The notes: generated by a model not told the origin, from the letters alone. A stretch of DNA of 64,000 nt from Sporodiniella umbellata (GCA_025677835.1 JAIXMR010000002.1:124001-188000), one strand, 5' to 3'; positions 21,637 through 35,103 are shown, counted from the first letter of the stretch. Numbers and translations are program-made.

Positions 21637-24600
21637 ATGAGTCCGGACACAAAGCTAATTGCGAGTTTAGTGAACCGCATAGTTCTCAGAGTAAAGAACA
21701 AGGAAAATAGAAAAGAAAAATTTTTTTAACGCAAAAACATATGTTAAGTTGCCTAGCAACAGCAGAAAAAAACTGAGCTCCTTAGAAAACGATCCACTAG
21801 TCTATCAAACGTAAGGTTATTATTTTGTGTTATCTCTTCTTTAAAAGTTATTCTAATAAAACAAAAACTATACACATATCTTATCTTTTAGAGGTAAACT
21901 CAGGACCACAAGACAATGTTTTCTCTTATAAAAAAAATATTCATAGTTACTGCTTTGATTGAGCTGTCCAACTATAGAGTGTTGATAATATCCGGGGCAT
22001 TGTTGAATGTGATGGAGACTATCAAAGTAAGTCTTTTTTTTTTCTTTGGTGACCAAGATTACAGCTTACAAGCTCTCCCTTAGTTGCCAACAAATGACGA
22101 CTTTTCTTCAACCGAATATCTACAATCCCAGCTATTTATTATACGTTTGTTAGCGTCTTGTTTGCACCACAACTTGACCCACAGCTCCAATCCTGTATCT
22201 TTTGATGAGATGATGGCAAAGGCAATATTGAATTCTATTTGTCGTGCTTTGCAGTATGCAGTTCGCGTGGAAGAAAAAGAGAATGGTCAAGGAGGCTATA
22301 TCAATCCGACCTTACAGACAGAAGAATTTACACCCAGCACAATGACCAAAACGTCTTTAGATACTACTAATGATATGTTTAAAGCATGTAGCAGAGTTGC
22401 CTATCATCTCAGTAACTCAAATTGGTCTGCTGTTTTTAATAGAGTCAAATCCCGACTATCTTATTTATCGACCTGTCAAGATGAAATACCTGACGTTTCC
22501 GATTTACGCTTGATGAGTTGTTTTGCACTGGATGCTTCCCGTTTGGGCTCGATTGTCAGAGGTAAACTATTCTTTTGTAGTATATGTCTAAATCTCTTCT
22601 TTTTTTTTTTTCAATGCAAGAATTTCGAAACAACTTTATTCGATTAAAGAAGTCAGTACAGCTTATAGTGGCAACCATCTTACGTAGAACGATTTGGGCT
22701 TGGATTGAAAGTTGTCCGAAAGAGTTTATGGAGTTTTGCCAGAACCAAAAAAAATTTGATGGGGGACCTGATATCTTGTTTGAACTCTGTTTACCGTTGA
22801 CTGATACTACTCGAAAGAAGGCTGTGCTTTGGCCATTAATGACTATGTTATTGGTTCTTTGTCCTGACGTCTTGGCTACGTTGGATGCTCCAGATGCTTC
22901 TAGATCTGTTAATATAAAAAAGGTATACAAAAAAGAGCAGATAACTTGTTTTTATGTTTGGTATACCCTAATTCTTATACAACCACCTATAAAACTTTGA
23001 AGATTATGTTTTTAAACACCTTAAGGAGCTCTTTAAAGAACGGAAGGATGGCAGAGCTAGCAACAATCTGTTATGTGGATATTTGTAAAGCCGCTTCGTT
23101 TATCGACAAACCCGACGGTTCGGCACTTCGACGACTAGTGCCCGATATAGAAAACGAATTAAGAAACCAATTGTTCGATTATGAAAGGCCGTTGATTGCG
23201 GATAGTTTGATGAGTGGTCTGGGTATCATTATCGATCATCGATCGCTACTAGCAGACTGCATTGTAGCCACCTATCGTATGAACCCCAAGCAGGCACTTC
23301 GCGGTATCTTTGCCACCTGTCTTGACTCACGTGCACCCGCCCTGTTCAAAATCAGTTTGGTCAAGGCTTGTCTGACCATCACTTCCGACGAAAAAAATTT
23401 GCCTTGGAACCCGTCCAATGAAATTCTCTATGAGGCTCTAGTGGGTCCTTTGAGAAACCTATGGATCGAATTCACACATAGAGATCCTAAAGATACGGCC
23501 CTGAGAAAACCCATCATGGTTAACGAAAGGAAATCCAGAAGAGAGAATAACTTACGTCCTGATCAGCAAGGGGAAAGATTGGAACTTATTGTAGACATGC
23601 TTCGTTTATACCAAACAGATCCAATGCTAGCCATTCGCGTAATTTGATACATGTTTTTATATGTGTATATCTTTTGTTCTCTTCTGTTTTTTTCTTATAC
23701 TTTCTTTTTATTAGGGTGACGAAGAAGACAAATTTGAGCAGAATGCAACAGCCATGGTTTCTATCGCCAACTGTTTGTGTGAACAAGACGATTATGTTCG
23801 GGATGCAGCCGCGATGTGCTTGCACCAGCTGCACTCACCCGATTATATCATGGAGTGGGGTCCCAACGCTGTTTTTATGGAAACCTTTTGGAAAATCGGT
23901 TCTCAAGTGTTGTTTGCACTCGGAAAACAGTTATTGGATATTAGAGAAAAAGAAGAGGGGCTTAAACGTTTATTGGAGCTATTAAAACAGTTATTTAAGT
24001 GTCGAATTGAATTTTTAGAAAAAAATAGAGTAAGTACTTTCCCACCCAGGGGCAACGGGAAAATATTTAATATTTGTACGTTATGAAAAATAGGAAGCTG
24101 CTATTGAGGGCTCCGATGCCAAAGAGAGGTTACAATGCACTATTGCTTTGGAGGTTGCACTTCTAGTACTTCTCTGTTCTTCTAATATTGAAATTTGTTC
24201 TGCAGCTATTGATTGTTTCAATCTGATCTGTATTGAAGCTCAACTGACAGAAAGCTTTGACGATCCCCATCATAATCTGTTGATTGCCGAAAACCTTCCT
24301 ATTTATCGCGAACTTTCTGCTCACAATTCAATTGTTACTGGTCGTAAATCACAACAAAAACAAATCCGTCGCCTTTTGCGTATGATGACTCATTATGCGC
24401 CTGGAAACTTAGCTGCTTGGGAGGAAGTATATAAACGATGGAAATATATGACACCCACAATCGCTAAACAGGAGGAAATAGAAATTCAGGACCCCAAGAA
24501 AATCAGCCCTGCATGGCATGATAAGCTTAGAAACCCCACTTCAAATCGTCAGCAACAGCAGCAACAACAACAACAACAACAGCAACAACAGTTGCAACAG

Positions 24601-27600
24601 CAGCAGCTACAACAGCAACAGCAGCAACGCGTTGAATTTACATTAGATGAGGATAAGTTCTCGGAGTGGCAAAACTACGCTGGTTTCTTGGCAGCGCTAG
24701 GTGGGATCTGTTTGATGGCAGATGCAGGCCGACAGGAACAAAGGCGCGCCTCTGCGCCCAGCGAATCTTCTACCATGGTGAACCAGTTCGTAATTGATAT
24801 GGTCGGACTGCTCGTAAGCGATACTATTGTAGTGCGCGAATGGGTTAAAGAAATCTTAGGTACTGACCTCTCTCCTGCGTTGTATTCCATGCTGTTCCGT
24901 TATATGGAAACCGTCTTGGCTCAATACTTTGGTCCTGACGGTGATCCTATCTGTAACATAAACAACACGTTGTTTGTAGAACAAGCGATTAGTGTCCTCA
25001 AGCTCATTCTGGACCGTATGGAAAGCTCTTTCGAAACCCTGCTGACAGTAGACTTCAGTAACCTCATTGACCAGTACGCGAGATACCTAAATAAGCTTGG
25101 AAACGGTCCTTCGGCTTTGAAAATAAAAATCAAGTTTTGCCAACTCACAGAAGTGCTTATGATGAAAAAAGACAAGGTTACTCTACGTCAAGAGTTTAGA
25201 CTTCGTAACAAGCTGCTCGAGATTATAGTAGAATGGACTAGCGATTTTTCCTTAAAGTCTGATTTGAACCAATACTCTAGTGTTTTTGAATCGACTCAAG
25301 GTGAAAAACTTCACCGAGAATTAGATCTGGTTTGTTTAAATACGATTGTCAGCCTGCTACATCAACTGCCTCTTCAATCGCCTGACACCATCCATGAGGT
25401 TGACTCAACCCCCATCAAGAGTCGTATCTTTTTCAAGTACTTTACATTTTTTCTCAAATTACTCAATCGATGCAGAGATTCGGAATCAAATAGTGTCACA
25501 GCCTCTCAAAACAAAGCGTATACTGAACCAAGTAATAAAGCAAGCATATCTACCTATCTGGCTCCACTCAAAGAAAGTACTATTCTCGCCATGTCCAATC
25601 TTTTAAGCGCAAACGTAGATGCTGGTCTCAAACATTCTCTTTCTATGGGTTATCATGAGGATCCGAAGATGCGGACAGCTTTTATGAAAGTGCTTACCAA
25701 TATCTTGAACCAAGGTACTGAATTTGAGACTTTGGCCGAAACTGTTATGACAGATCGTTATGAAAAAGTAGTAGATGTGAGTACATACTCTATCAATCTA
25801 CACGATGGAATTACTGATCAGTACAATTTAGATGCTGGTAAGCCAAGATTTTCAAATCTCTCTTTCTTTATGCGACACATGTCCTGCATCAGACATTGAG
25901 GACGCAGCTAATGCTCTTTTGGCTTGTTTTGCTTCAAGAGGAAAAGCTCTGGATTTAATAAAGGCCGTAATAAGAAAGGAAGTTCAGAGTACAGGTATTG
26001 TATAGCAGAAGAAGAAAGAAGAAGTGCGAGTCTTATTCCCTTTTAGACACGGAGACGGAACTTTTGAGAAGGACAAGTATTGCCACTCGACTTTTGTCGA
26101 TTTTTGCTAAACAAAATGGTGCTGATTATGTCAAGTCTGTGCTTCAGCCTGTGTTTATAGAGTTGGCAGAAAAACCGGCCGAAGAAAGAACCTTTGAGCT
26201 TGACCCTTCAAAAGTTAAGAGTGATGAGGATGTAACAAAAAACAAAAGAAATGTGATTAATGCCACCGAACGATTTTTAAACGCTATTTGTGAATCTGCT
26301 AGCCAAGTTCCAAGGTAAAAAGAAAAAGCCGAACAAATACTAATGCAAGTTTGCTAGTTCATTCCGTGAGGTTTGTCATTGTATTTTGACTTCCGTCAAA
26401 GATAGATACCCTGAAGCCAAGTATACTGCTGTGGGAGCTTTTGTTTTTTTACGTTTTTTCTGTCCAGCTATCGTATCTCCTGAATCTGAAGGACTAATCA
26501 AGCCTGGTATGATTGTTTCTAGGGAAATGAAACGAGGCCATTTGATGGCCACAAAAGTTATTCAAAATTTAGCCAATAACGTTTTGTTTGGATCCAAGGA
26601 GACATATATGATTGTTCTCAATGATCTGTTGACAAACAATATCTATCGGGTAACAAGCTTTTTAAGAGAAATATCTGATATCTCCTTATGCGACAGAGCT
26701 GGGACTTCTGATATTCGACCTATGGAGCAAAAGGACTACACTAACATGCACCGTGTTCTGTTTGAAAACATGGAACGTATCTCCAGAGAATTAGCTACAC
26801 GACGTATGCGGCAATACGTGGATCAAGAAACAGCTAGTCAAATAAAGCAAAAGTTCGACAAATTTTCTAACCTCATGGCTCAACTTGGTCGTTCCCCTGA
26901 AATCCCCAAGTCTGAGTCTGGGTCAAAGAATTACACTTTTGCAGCTGCTAATCAGGTCTACGCCGATTTTATGCGTGACAATAGTAACCGTATTACCGAT
27001 CCAACCGTTTACAAAGGAATATTTTACGAAGCCGGTACCTCTAAACTAAATCACCCAGTACTTTACTTTATTGCACGTAATGTCAACGCAGACGTTCTTG
27101 ATTTTGACTCGCTCATATATCACATCTTACAGGTAAATCCCCAACATACCTATTTTCATGTTTTGCTTGAACTTGTATTTTTAGACGTTAGAGAGAGCTT
27201 CTAGCAAAGGGGTTGAAATTGTGTTTGACAGCACCCTGTTCTCTCATGCTAATGAAGTGTCCCCGCAACATATTGTTCGCTTCCTTCAACTGTTGCCTTC
27301 TGATCTCTACGATTGTATAGCTAACTTTATTATATACAACCCTAGTTCGGATTTACGGAAATTCGTTAAAAGACTACCTCGGCCGCTTTCTCATAAGCTA
27401 GTCAAACGGTTTGTTTTTGCAGCATCCTTGACAGAGATACATGAATACATCAGTTCCAATGAACTTCGATTGCCCAAGTTAACAAGTAAATGGACACACA
27501 CATACAGTGTTTTCAAAATTGATGTTGTACATTTTTGTATAATTTGTATTATAAAACGCGACATTAATTTTGGAAACACTGTATATACCCATATGTGGCA

Positions 27601-29308
27601 ATTAACATTTTTTTGTTTCAGCTATCCTGGATACCGAACAATCTCATTTGTTTAACCCTGCTGGTAGAGTAGTACAGAAAATCAATGTTCCTGTCATTAT
27701 CAAAGTCAGTAGCGAGTATATTCAAGTCACAACTACCAGAAAGCATGAATTTGTCTACAACGTTGCAGCAGTGCTAAACGACGTTTATAATATTGAAGAT
27801 ATTGAAGATGTTACTCTTGTCCCCAATACGCGAAATCAGGACATAGTAAATGAGTTTCATTTTAAATACAAAGGAAAGGCACAACATGTATTTACATCTA
27901 TGAAGCGAGATGCTATTGTCAATGTAAGTTCCCTCAATTTAACTTCAAAAATCATAACTAATCTGGTTGTTGAAAATATAAACTATTAGCATATTCGCCA
28001 TAATAAGAGACGTATAGAAATGACTAAACCAACTGTAATGACAGAGAGAAGTATCCGCCCAAATGATGTTCCTGGACGACTGTTGAATATGGCGCTTTTG
28101 AACGTTGGCAGCGACGATCCCAGCTTGAGACTGACGGCCTACAACTTGTTGTATGCTCTCAATATGACATTTCATTTCGATCTTGATAACCAACTACTTG
28201 ATGCTAAAGGTATATATATATATATATATATGTAAAGGATTTACAATGCATTACTCAACATTCAATGCTTAGATTTATGCGTACCTGCTAATAGTACTGC
28301 ATTTGTAGTAAACATTAGTGAGAAGATTGCTAGAAACCAACCCAATTTAACACTCGAATTCCTAAATGAAAGTTTCATTGGCTTCCAAAAATCCAATGAG
28401 GCTTTGTGTTATTTATGTCTGGATTACATGATGCCTTGGCTCCCTAACCTAGCTAACTTTTGTCAAAGTAATCGCACTGAAAGTGATCCGGAAACACTCA
28501 AAACAAAACAAGTAATTCGTAGCTTGATAGACATGACTGTTGCACGAAATGATGTAAAGTGCCATCATACAAGATCCTTTTTTTAACATATAATAGATGT
28601 ACAAACTAATTCAAGCTAAAATATGGCGAACTTTGGGTCAAGTGGACGATCTACTCGATTTGGTACTTGATTCGTTTATGCAGTTTTCTATTGAAAACGG
28701 CATAGGTTCTTTACAGTCAGAAGTGATGGCAGATACTTTTGTTACCCTTTCCAATATCGCTGTACGCGGAAAGATGATGGCCCGTTTACGTAAAGTATTG
28801 CAAAAAACTTCCTTTAAGCCTACACGAGTTCTTACAGACCATTGGACGTGGGATCAAATTGCTTCACTACTTCGTTTGTTTCTGATGCTTTCTTTCAATA
28901 ACCGTGGTCCTGTTAAAAGCTACGTGCCTGAAACTTTTCACATTGTCTCATTGATTGTGGGGTCTGGCCCAACTCTAATCCGAGCATCTGTTCATGGACT
29001 AGTAGTAAATGTTGTTCAATCTCTGTGCACATCTATGCCACTTTCAGAAACCAATTTGAAAAAGCTTCAGCTGCTCTTAAACGAAATTTCAGATACCAAG
29101 TTTAGATTGCTTTTTGGACTGTTCAAACCTCATGTGAACGCGTTTACAATTACGCAAGAAACATTAACAGACGTGGCTGAGCCAGTTTCCTTACACGCCT
29201 TAGAAACTATTGCCAATACCTTTCTAGAGGTTTTACAATTTAGCGCGCCATCCCCTGGTAAGAAAGATATATAAACATATATACATATACGTATACTTAT
29301 CGATTTTT

Positions 29309-29346
<38 letters not shown>

Positions 29347-30587
29347 TGTATAGATATGGCTAACGCATGGCGTGCACGATGGATGGGTTTGGTTGCTAGT
29401 ACTGCCTTTCAATTCAATCCCGCTATTCAACCCCAAGCCTTTGTTGTTTTAGGATGTCTTGGGCGTGAAGAAATGGACGACGATCTGCTTTATCAGATAC
29501 TAGTCGCTCTCCGCGGAGCTCTTGCTATATTCAATGAAGCTGACCCTAATTTAGTTTTGAGCATTATGATGTGTTTGAAAAACATTGTTGAAAGTCTACC
29601 TCCAGACTCGCGTTATCTGGTTTCTCTATTCTGGGTTGCTATCGCTTTAGTAGAAATCAACAATTCTCTAATATTTACTATGGCTATCGAGTTTTTGTTG
29701 TCTGTTTTACGAGCAATTGATGCTGCTGGATACTTTACAGGAGAGTCTATTGTGGATGTTTTGATGGCTGCTCGAGAACCAATGAATGGTGTGGCTCAAC
29801 AGCTCGACGAGTTGTGTGGTGTTAACTTTGACCATTTCTCTTTTGCGGTTGCTACCATCTTTTTGAAGGGCTTAAAGTACCCTAATGGTAAAGAGACCAT
29901 ATTCCAAGGCTTGATTACCTTTTTAGACATAGAGTGCAAACATACCGACGACATCAACATAGTCAGTTCTCACCAATTGGGCTATTTGGCCGGTGCCTTA
30001 CCTCTGGCTGCAAAAAACGAGAAACTCAAGGAGATTTTGCGAATGGCAGGTTTATTAGATACAGAAATAGAGTTGGACGAAGACGAGGCGTTTACTCATG
30101 GCTGTATCTTTGAGAAATTGGACATAACAGACCAAACGACTGCTTTACTGTTTGTATCAACATTAGTCACACATTTACAAATGGCAGATAGTGTGAAAGA
30201 AAAAGCATTTCTGTACGGCTTTTTGGCTGAAGCATCAAGTTCTGTACCTACTATTTTTGCTACAGTGTAAGCACAAGAAAAAAAATCATAGAACATAAAA
30301 ACAAACTCAACCATCTTAGGTACGACACATTGCTCCCCAAAATGAATCAAGCTATTTTGACTTGTACGAACCAACGTCTGATTGAGTCTGTAAAAACCAT
30401 TCTTTTAGCAGCATGTTCAAACCCAAGTTTCAACGATAGCTCTAGAAAACAAAACCCTACCCAAAAAATACTATTAGGTCAATCAAGATTTTCAGCATTG
30501 GTAGACCCGACTTTTGGTACTACTTCAACAAATGCTTTAAGTAATGCTAAACTAGCAAGTGAGGTTATAGAGCTGATCATTGCTTAA
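21637..30587 (+). CDS. neurofibromin/Ira-type Ras GTPase-activating protein
   Basis: A giant cytosolic regulator that switches Ras off. Exons I can place: 21637-21690, 21749-21810, about 21892-22026, 22084-22561, 22621-22922, 23003-23638, 23715-24029, 24094-25776 or -25837, 25893-25994, 26047-26314, 26358-27132, 27185-27485, 27622-27923, 27990-28209, 28273-28553, 28597-29257, 29354-30266 and 30320-30587; about 2,600 aa. Similarity to neurofibromin runs end to end. The GAP domain has the arginine-finger region (LLRRTSIATR) and FLRFFCPAIVSP. Sec14-PH follows (HPVLYFIARNVNADVLDFDSLIYHILQ is split over an exon end). Downstream come IRPNDVPGRLLNMALLNVGS, MPWLPNLANFC and SIQAKIWGSLGQ-like YKLIQAKIWRTLGQ. 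A poly-Gln tract lies before the GAP domain. The join of exons 2 and 3 is unresolved. Confidence 0.93.
24552..24628 (+). repeat. CAR repeat encoding poly-Gln in the RasGAP
   Basis: CAGCAACAG-type triplets encode about 24 Gln with two Leu-containing breaks. The tract sits in a linker where neurofibromins vary in length. Mixed CAA/CAG codons should limit slippage. Confidence 0.9.
28212..28231. repeat. (TA)n microsatellite in a RasGAP intron
   Basis: About ten TA units directly after the donor site of the intron starting at 28210. Confidence 0.75.
29310..29341. repeat. A-run of about 32 in a RasGAP intron
   Basis: An uninterrupted A tract ends 12 nt before the acceptor AG at 29352-29353, where a pyrimidine tract would be expected. 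Its length may be uncertain in the assembly. Confidence 0.85.
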
Positions 30588-31811
30588 CCTTCCTTTATAT
30601 ATATACATACAAACACCTAATCGCGATTCTTATACATTATTTGTATACTTATATATATATACATATATTATATCTTATTGCATACATTCCTCATATAATA
30701 CGAGTATTAAACTATAAATGTACATTTTTACAACAATCGTTATACATTATACACAGTAATGATTTTTTTCTTATTTTTTTTTTGTAAACTAAAAAAGGAA
30801 TAGAAATGAAAGTTTTTTAAAAAAAAATTCAAAAGCCAGTGGTGAAGTAAAAAAGAAACCATAAAAACTCGACAGTATATATAAGAATAGACGGGGTTTT
30901 TGGTTTGAATACCTGATTATCTTTGGGCTTTGCTAGTCGACTCTTTTCTCTAATTCAAAGCAAAAAACAATTGTAGACTCCTGTAAAAAAACAGCTACAA
31001 GTCCCAGCAAAATGTTTTTACTTAAAGTTGTATAATCAAAAGAAAAGAAAAACTTGTTATCTAAATAAATGGCTGCAAGCGTAATTGTAATAGTGTATTA
31101 AGGAGCAATGTCATAGGTTTTATACAAAAACAAATCTGGATTAATACCACATACACTAAAAAAAAATTTGAAAGCATCTATTGCAAAAAAAAATTTTAGG
31201 GGATACATCTTTAAATCAAGCCAGCAAGACAAAAGACCTAGGAAAGCAACAGAGAAAACAAAAATATCCGAGGTATGATTAGCTCAGAGGGAACAAAGCT
31301 TGTATATCAGTCACTGAATGCACTAGACAGTCTTTATCATAGATGCAACTATACACGAGACAGTCTATTCGAGTTTGAGAAGGGTTCAGAAAAAAAAGGC
31401 CTATCCTTCAAGTTTGCATAAAGCCACAGTTATTATAACAAAAGATAAATGAAATGAGGAGTTTAGTCTCCTTAGTTGCTGTATCTACAAAAACGCACTT
31501 CCAAAAAAAAAAAAATAACATACATCGATAAGTATAAACAAAGTATTTAAAAAAAGTTCATGTACACTAAAAGCCGTTAGGTACGTTTCATGAACGTTTT
31601 CTTATGGAAGTTTGTAATTCAGTTTTTGTTTAGTGTAAGCCTCTTGCTCGCTTTGTATCTAAAAAGATGTTCCAAGTCCAAGAACCATGCATAATTTCAA
31701 GTCAAGTTTTATTATATTCAAATATTTTAATTTTTATTAGTTCGAAATAGCTTCTTATACTGTCAAAAGTACTAAACGCTAGTTTCGTACCCTGACAAAA
31801 GTCAGAAAGAT
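30588..31811. other. intergenic region between convergent RasGAP and TFIIA genes
   Basis: About 1.2 kb of AT-rich sequence with TATATA steps after the RasGAP stop. An AATAAA on the minus strand (31733-31738) is a likely poly(A) signal of the TFIIA gene. No gene is seen. Confidence 0.55.
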
Positions 31812-33248
31812 CTACCATTCGAAATCGCCAGTAGCACGATGGAACAGATAATCTCTTCCATTTACCAACATGATACCGTCTTTAAGAACGCACTTCCATT
31901 TGTTCTTAGTTCTAGTTACTTTGTCGTATAAACAAAGTATAATGTGCTCTATTTCTTCGCCTCCCTCACCTTCATCGTCTTGGTCGTCGGGATCATCTAA
32001 ATCTGAAGTGATATCTTCATCACCAGCCCCACTACCGCCAGCTGATGCTTCATCCTCTTGTTCACCATCCAATTGAGGAATTTTACGAGACTTTACCTGG
32101 TTTCTAACAGCTCTCTTCTTTGCATCTTTCATTAATTCTTTTACACTGTCAGGAAGAGACTCTAAGGAAATAGGTTCTCCAGAGAATGAGCTGGCAGAAA
32201 ATGTCATTGATTCACTATATGTTTCTGACGTTTCTGCTGTTAGATCTTGATTAGACATGATCGTATCTTCAATTTGCTGATCAATTTGCTTTTTTGTCGT
32301 GTTAATAATTTATGAAGACGCTTATCAAAAAAGTGTACCTCTGTAGTCATATGGCTTTCATCATAAGTACCATCGTTTTGAGGCAGGTTTGGTCTTGGAT
32401 TTCCTGGTGATTGTTGAGGCTCATTGTAGTTGTTTTGGGCACCGTTGTTCTGAATGTTATTCAAATTTGGTGGTTGCATAATTGGGTTGTTTAAGGGAGG
32501 ATGCATCAAATGGTATTGATTCACAAGTGGATCAGTCATCATACGAGGTGGTGGAGGAAGACCAAAATTGGGCTGAAGATGTTGCTGTTGTTGTTGTGGT
32601 TGTGGTTGTTGCTGTTGTGGTTGTTGCTGTTGTGGTTGTTGCTGTTGTGGTTGTTGTTGTTGTGATTGTTGTTGATGCTGTGCTCGGGAACTACTTGCAG
32701 CTAAAGCAGCTAAACTAGCAGCAGAGGGTGCAGCTTCCTGATACTTAAAATATGTTAGCCTTTAGTTACAACAACGTATAACGGTTTACCTCTTGGTTAG
32801 GATATTGTAGAATAGTTTGGCTTGTCTCGTTTTCGTCATTCTCATGTCCATTAAGGGCCTGCTCAGGATGCTCTTCATCATAAAAATTCTCTTCTCTCAT
32901 AAACCCAAAATTAGCAACTCGGGATCTTGCTACTTTTGATTCCCAAGACTACAAAAGCAAATGAATGAATAAGCATAGATATATAAGAGGTCCATTTAAA
33001 CATTACTCTTTGAAGCTCTTGTAAAACAGATTCGTCGATACCCATATCCTCAAAGTCACCACGAACTTGGTTGATCACTTCGTCAATTACATATCGATAG
33101 ACATTGGCCTAATAAAGGGCACATTAAGCAAAGCAAAGAAAAAAAGGGAAAGTAATATGGAAACGCACACATCAACACACAAACACTATATTTTTCTCCC
33201 ACGAAAAGTTTTAACAAATTATATATTTACCACAATAGCGTTAGACAT
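31812..33248 (-). CDS. TOA1: transcription initiation factor IIA large subunit (TFIIA alpha/beta)
   Basis: TFIIA binds TBP-TATA complexes and stabilises RNA polymerase II preinitiation. Five exons (33248-33231, 33108-33007, 32948-32790, 32743-32339, 32288-31812) join in phase to 386 aa. The conserved N-terminal four-helix part reads VYRYVIDEVINQVRGDF, then DESVLQELQRSWESKV. The middle is a Gln/Pro/Asn-rich spacer with QQQQP repeats. The acidic stretch (DLDDPDDQDDEGEGGEE) precedes the C-terminal beta-barrel part, with RTKNKWKCVLKDGIM and a terminal GRDYLFHRATGDFEW, the invariant end of the family. The first exon encodes only six residues. Confidence 0.96.
32578..32676 (-). repeat. Gln/Pro-coding triplet repeat in TOA1
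   Basis: Repeated CAACAGCAACC-like units on the gene strand encode QQQQP blocks in the spacer between the two conserved TFIIA regions. Confidence 0.85.
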
Positions 33249-34014
33249 GTTTAGTATTTATAGAAAGTGGCACTCTTTCTGAACAGACAAGGTTTTTTTA
33301 GATTTTGATAGTCAAGATTTTTAAATTTTCAATAGCATAATTTTACTTACAAAATAAACAAGAGAAAAAAGCAAAAAAATGCCTTTTATAAGAATCAAAA
33401 TGAGGCTATTTATACCCAAAAATGTGGATGACGACACCTATTTGGCTACGTAAATGTGACAGTTAATTTGGAGTGTTTAAGCAGTCACAAATGTATAACA
33501 TCTATGAGACTATCTGCCTAGATTAGTCCATAAACTGAGGTGACAATGATTGCCAAAGTGGTCGCAATATACCCATAATATTGCCAGCAAACGCACTAAC
33601 GCTCGAAATTTTAGTATCACGATAAAAGGATTGCTACAGCCTTTTACTATCCTCTATTTGTAATATATACTCAAAAAGCACAAGTTGTATAAAAAACAAA
33701 TCTACAAACCCTGAGCTTGGTTTTCTTCAAAAGCATTCTGGCAAAGACGTTATGCCGCTAAAGAAGTAAATTACGCAAAACCATTGCATTTTAAAATTCA
33801 ACACGAAAAAAGATCTTTCTTTTCAACTTGAGATTAGAGAAGAGGTTTTTTTTTAAAGCAGGTTGGCTAAACATTCGCTTTCAAAACATGACTAAACTGC
33901 TAAATTCAGTTCTCTGCTCTTCTTAAATGTATGTGTATATATGTGTGCGTGCGTACTGAGTTGTATCTTTTTCTCTGTTTGCTATCTGTTTAAATGTGTT
34001 TCTACACTTTGTTT
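33249..34014. other. intergenic region, gene-free
   Basis: It holds the TFIIA upstream region and the 3' side of the next minus-strand gene. AT-rich; nothing else is recognised. Confidence 0.5.
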
Positions 34015-34675
34015 TTATTCATTATCTTTCTTGACTTTGAGGTCAGACAAATCGGCTTGAAGGCCAGTAACAAGACCACGGGCACTAGCACGCTCGAAGG
34101 ATCTATTTATATAAATGAGCTTTTACTATTTTTTTTTTCGTTTGTTTTGTATTGTCTTACTCAGGATATCTCATACGGTAGATGAGAGGGCGTTGGGCTT
34201 CTTGAGCAAACAATCTAGTAAAATTAGCAATCAATTGTTTGTGTTTACACTTTACTTGTATTCAGCTGCAGCTTCAGCACCAGCTAAATGGGCAGCATTG
34301 ATGTTGTCATTTTGTTCTTTGGTAGTCATATGGTATTCAATCCAACGAGTGAAAGGGTGCTTTTCCTGTTTAAATAAAAGTATTCGATCAGTTATTTTTC
34401 TTTTGCTGGTATCGCTTTTGACATACATCGCCTGAATGTGTTAAGTGTTGATCAACTCTGTACCATACGAGGCCAGCTACAACAGCAATAGTAGTATTTC
34501 TCCAAGCGCTTGTGCCAAAAGCTATAGACGATTAGCCTTCTAACGGCATTGAGCACAACTAAGATGTCTTACATTCTTGGGGATGGTGTTCGGCAGCTTG
34601 CTTTGTTCCAGTAGCAAAAGATCGAGCTACCTGGCGAACTGTTTGTTGATTTTTTTGAAGTAAACGCAAAACCAT
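34015..34675 (-). CDS. small mitochondrial protein, probable complex I accessory subunit (17.8-kDa type)
   Basis: Five exons (34675-34573, 34521-34427, 34365-34256, 34214-34161, 34102-34015) join in phase to 149 aa. The N-terminus (MVLRLLQKNQQTVRQVARSF) is rich in Arg and Gln without acids, as in a mitochondrial presequence. A single hydrophobic span follows (NTTIAVVAGLVWYRV). Then comes a matrix or intermembrane part with GDEKHPFTRWIE, NAAHLAGAEAAAEY and a late RYPESFERAS. The HPFTRWIE, Ala-rich helix and RYPE order recalls the fungal 17.8-kDa NADH:ubiquinone oxidoreductase subunit; this is from memory and needs a profile search. The clean five-exon phase agreement makes the gene itself secure. 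Confidence 0.65.
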
Positions 34676-35103
34676 AATGTAAGGGGACAAAAGCTATTAA
34701 AAAAAAACTGAAATGATAGCCACCCTCCATCACTCACCCAAGTATATTAAAAGCCAGCCGCTTTCGTCATCTATTGTGGTTGAATTGCGCTTTAGGTTCA
34801 GATACAGTTTGTTAATAGAGAAAGTAAAGCGTATACAGCATCGGTTTTTGTGGCCGTATTTATCTCTAGCTTGAATAAATTTAGCTCAAAGTTTACAAAA
34901 TTTGCCAAAAGGAGAAAGTTTTAACGTAAAACTGATAGCTATAGTATAGAGACAGTAGTAGGGCATTGTCTGAGCTTTTCAAAGACCATTCTGGATTAAG
35001 CGGATAGGTGTTCAGAGATAAAAAGGTATCATGTTGTTCTAGTTAGTAACTAAATGCATAGTTCAATTAAAATATAAAAGAATATTTACTCTAGGTCGTT
35101 GCT
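34676..35103. other. intergenic region, gene-free
   Basis: This is the upstream region of the preceding minus-strand gene. No coding signal was found. Confidence 0.45.

Noticed and set aside
24094..25837. Whether a 45-nt intron (25777-25821) interrupts the RasGAP exon
   Set aside because: Both versions stay in frame; family similarity is too weak there to decide, so I report both ends rather than a separate feature.
31270..31340. Second A-box-like string (TTAGCTCAGAGGG)
   Set aside because: No B box and no acceptor-stem pairing nearby.
32578..32676. Short tandem repeats that could suggest a CRISPR-like array
   Set aside because: They are in-frame Gln/Pro codons of the TFIIA spacer without unique spacers, and this is a eukaryotic sequence.
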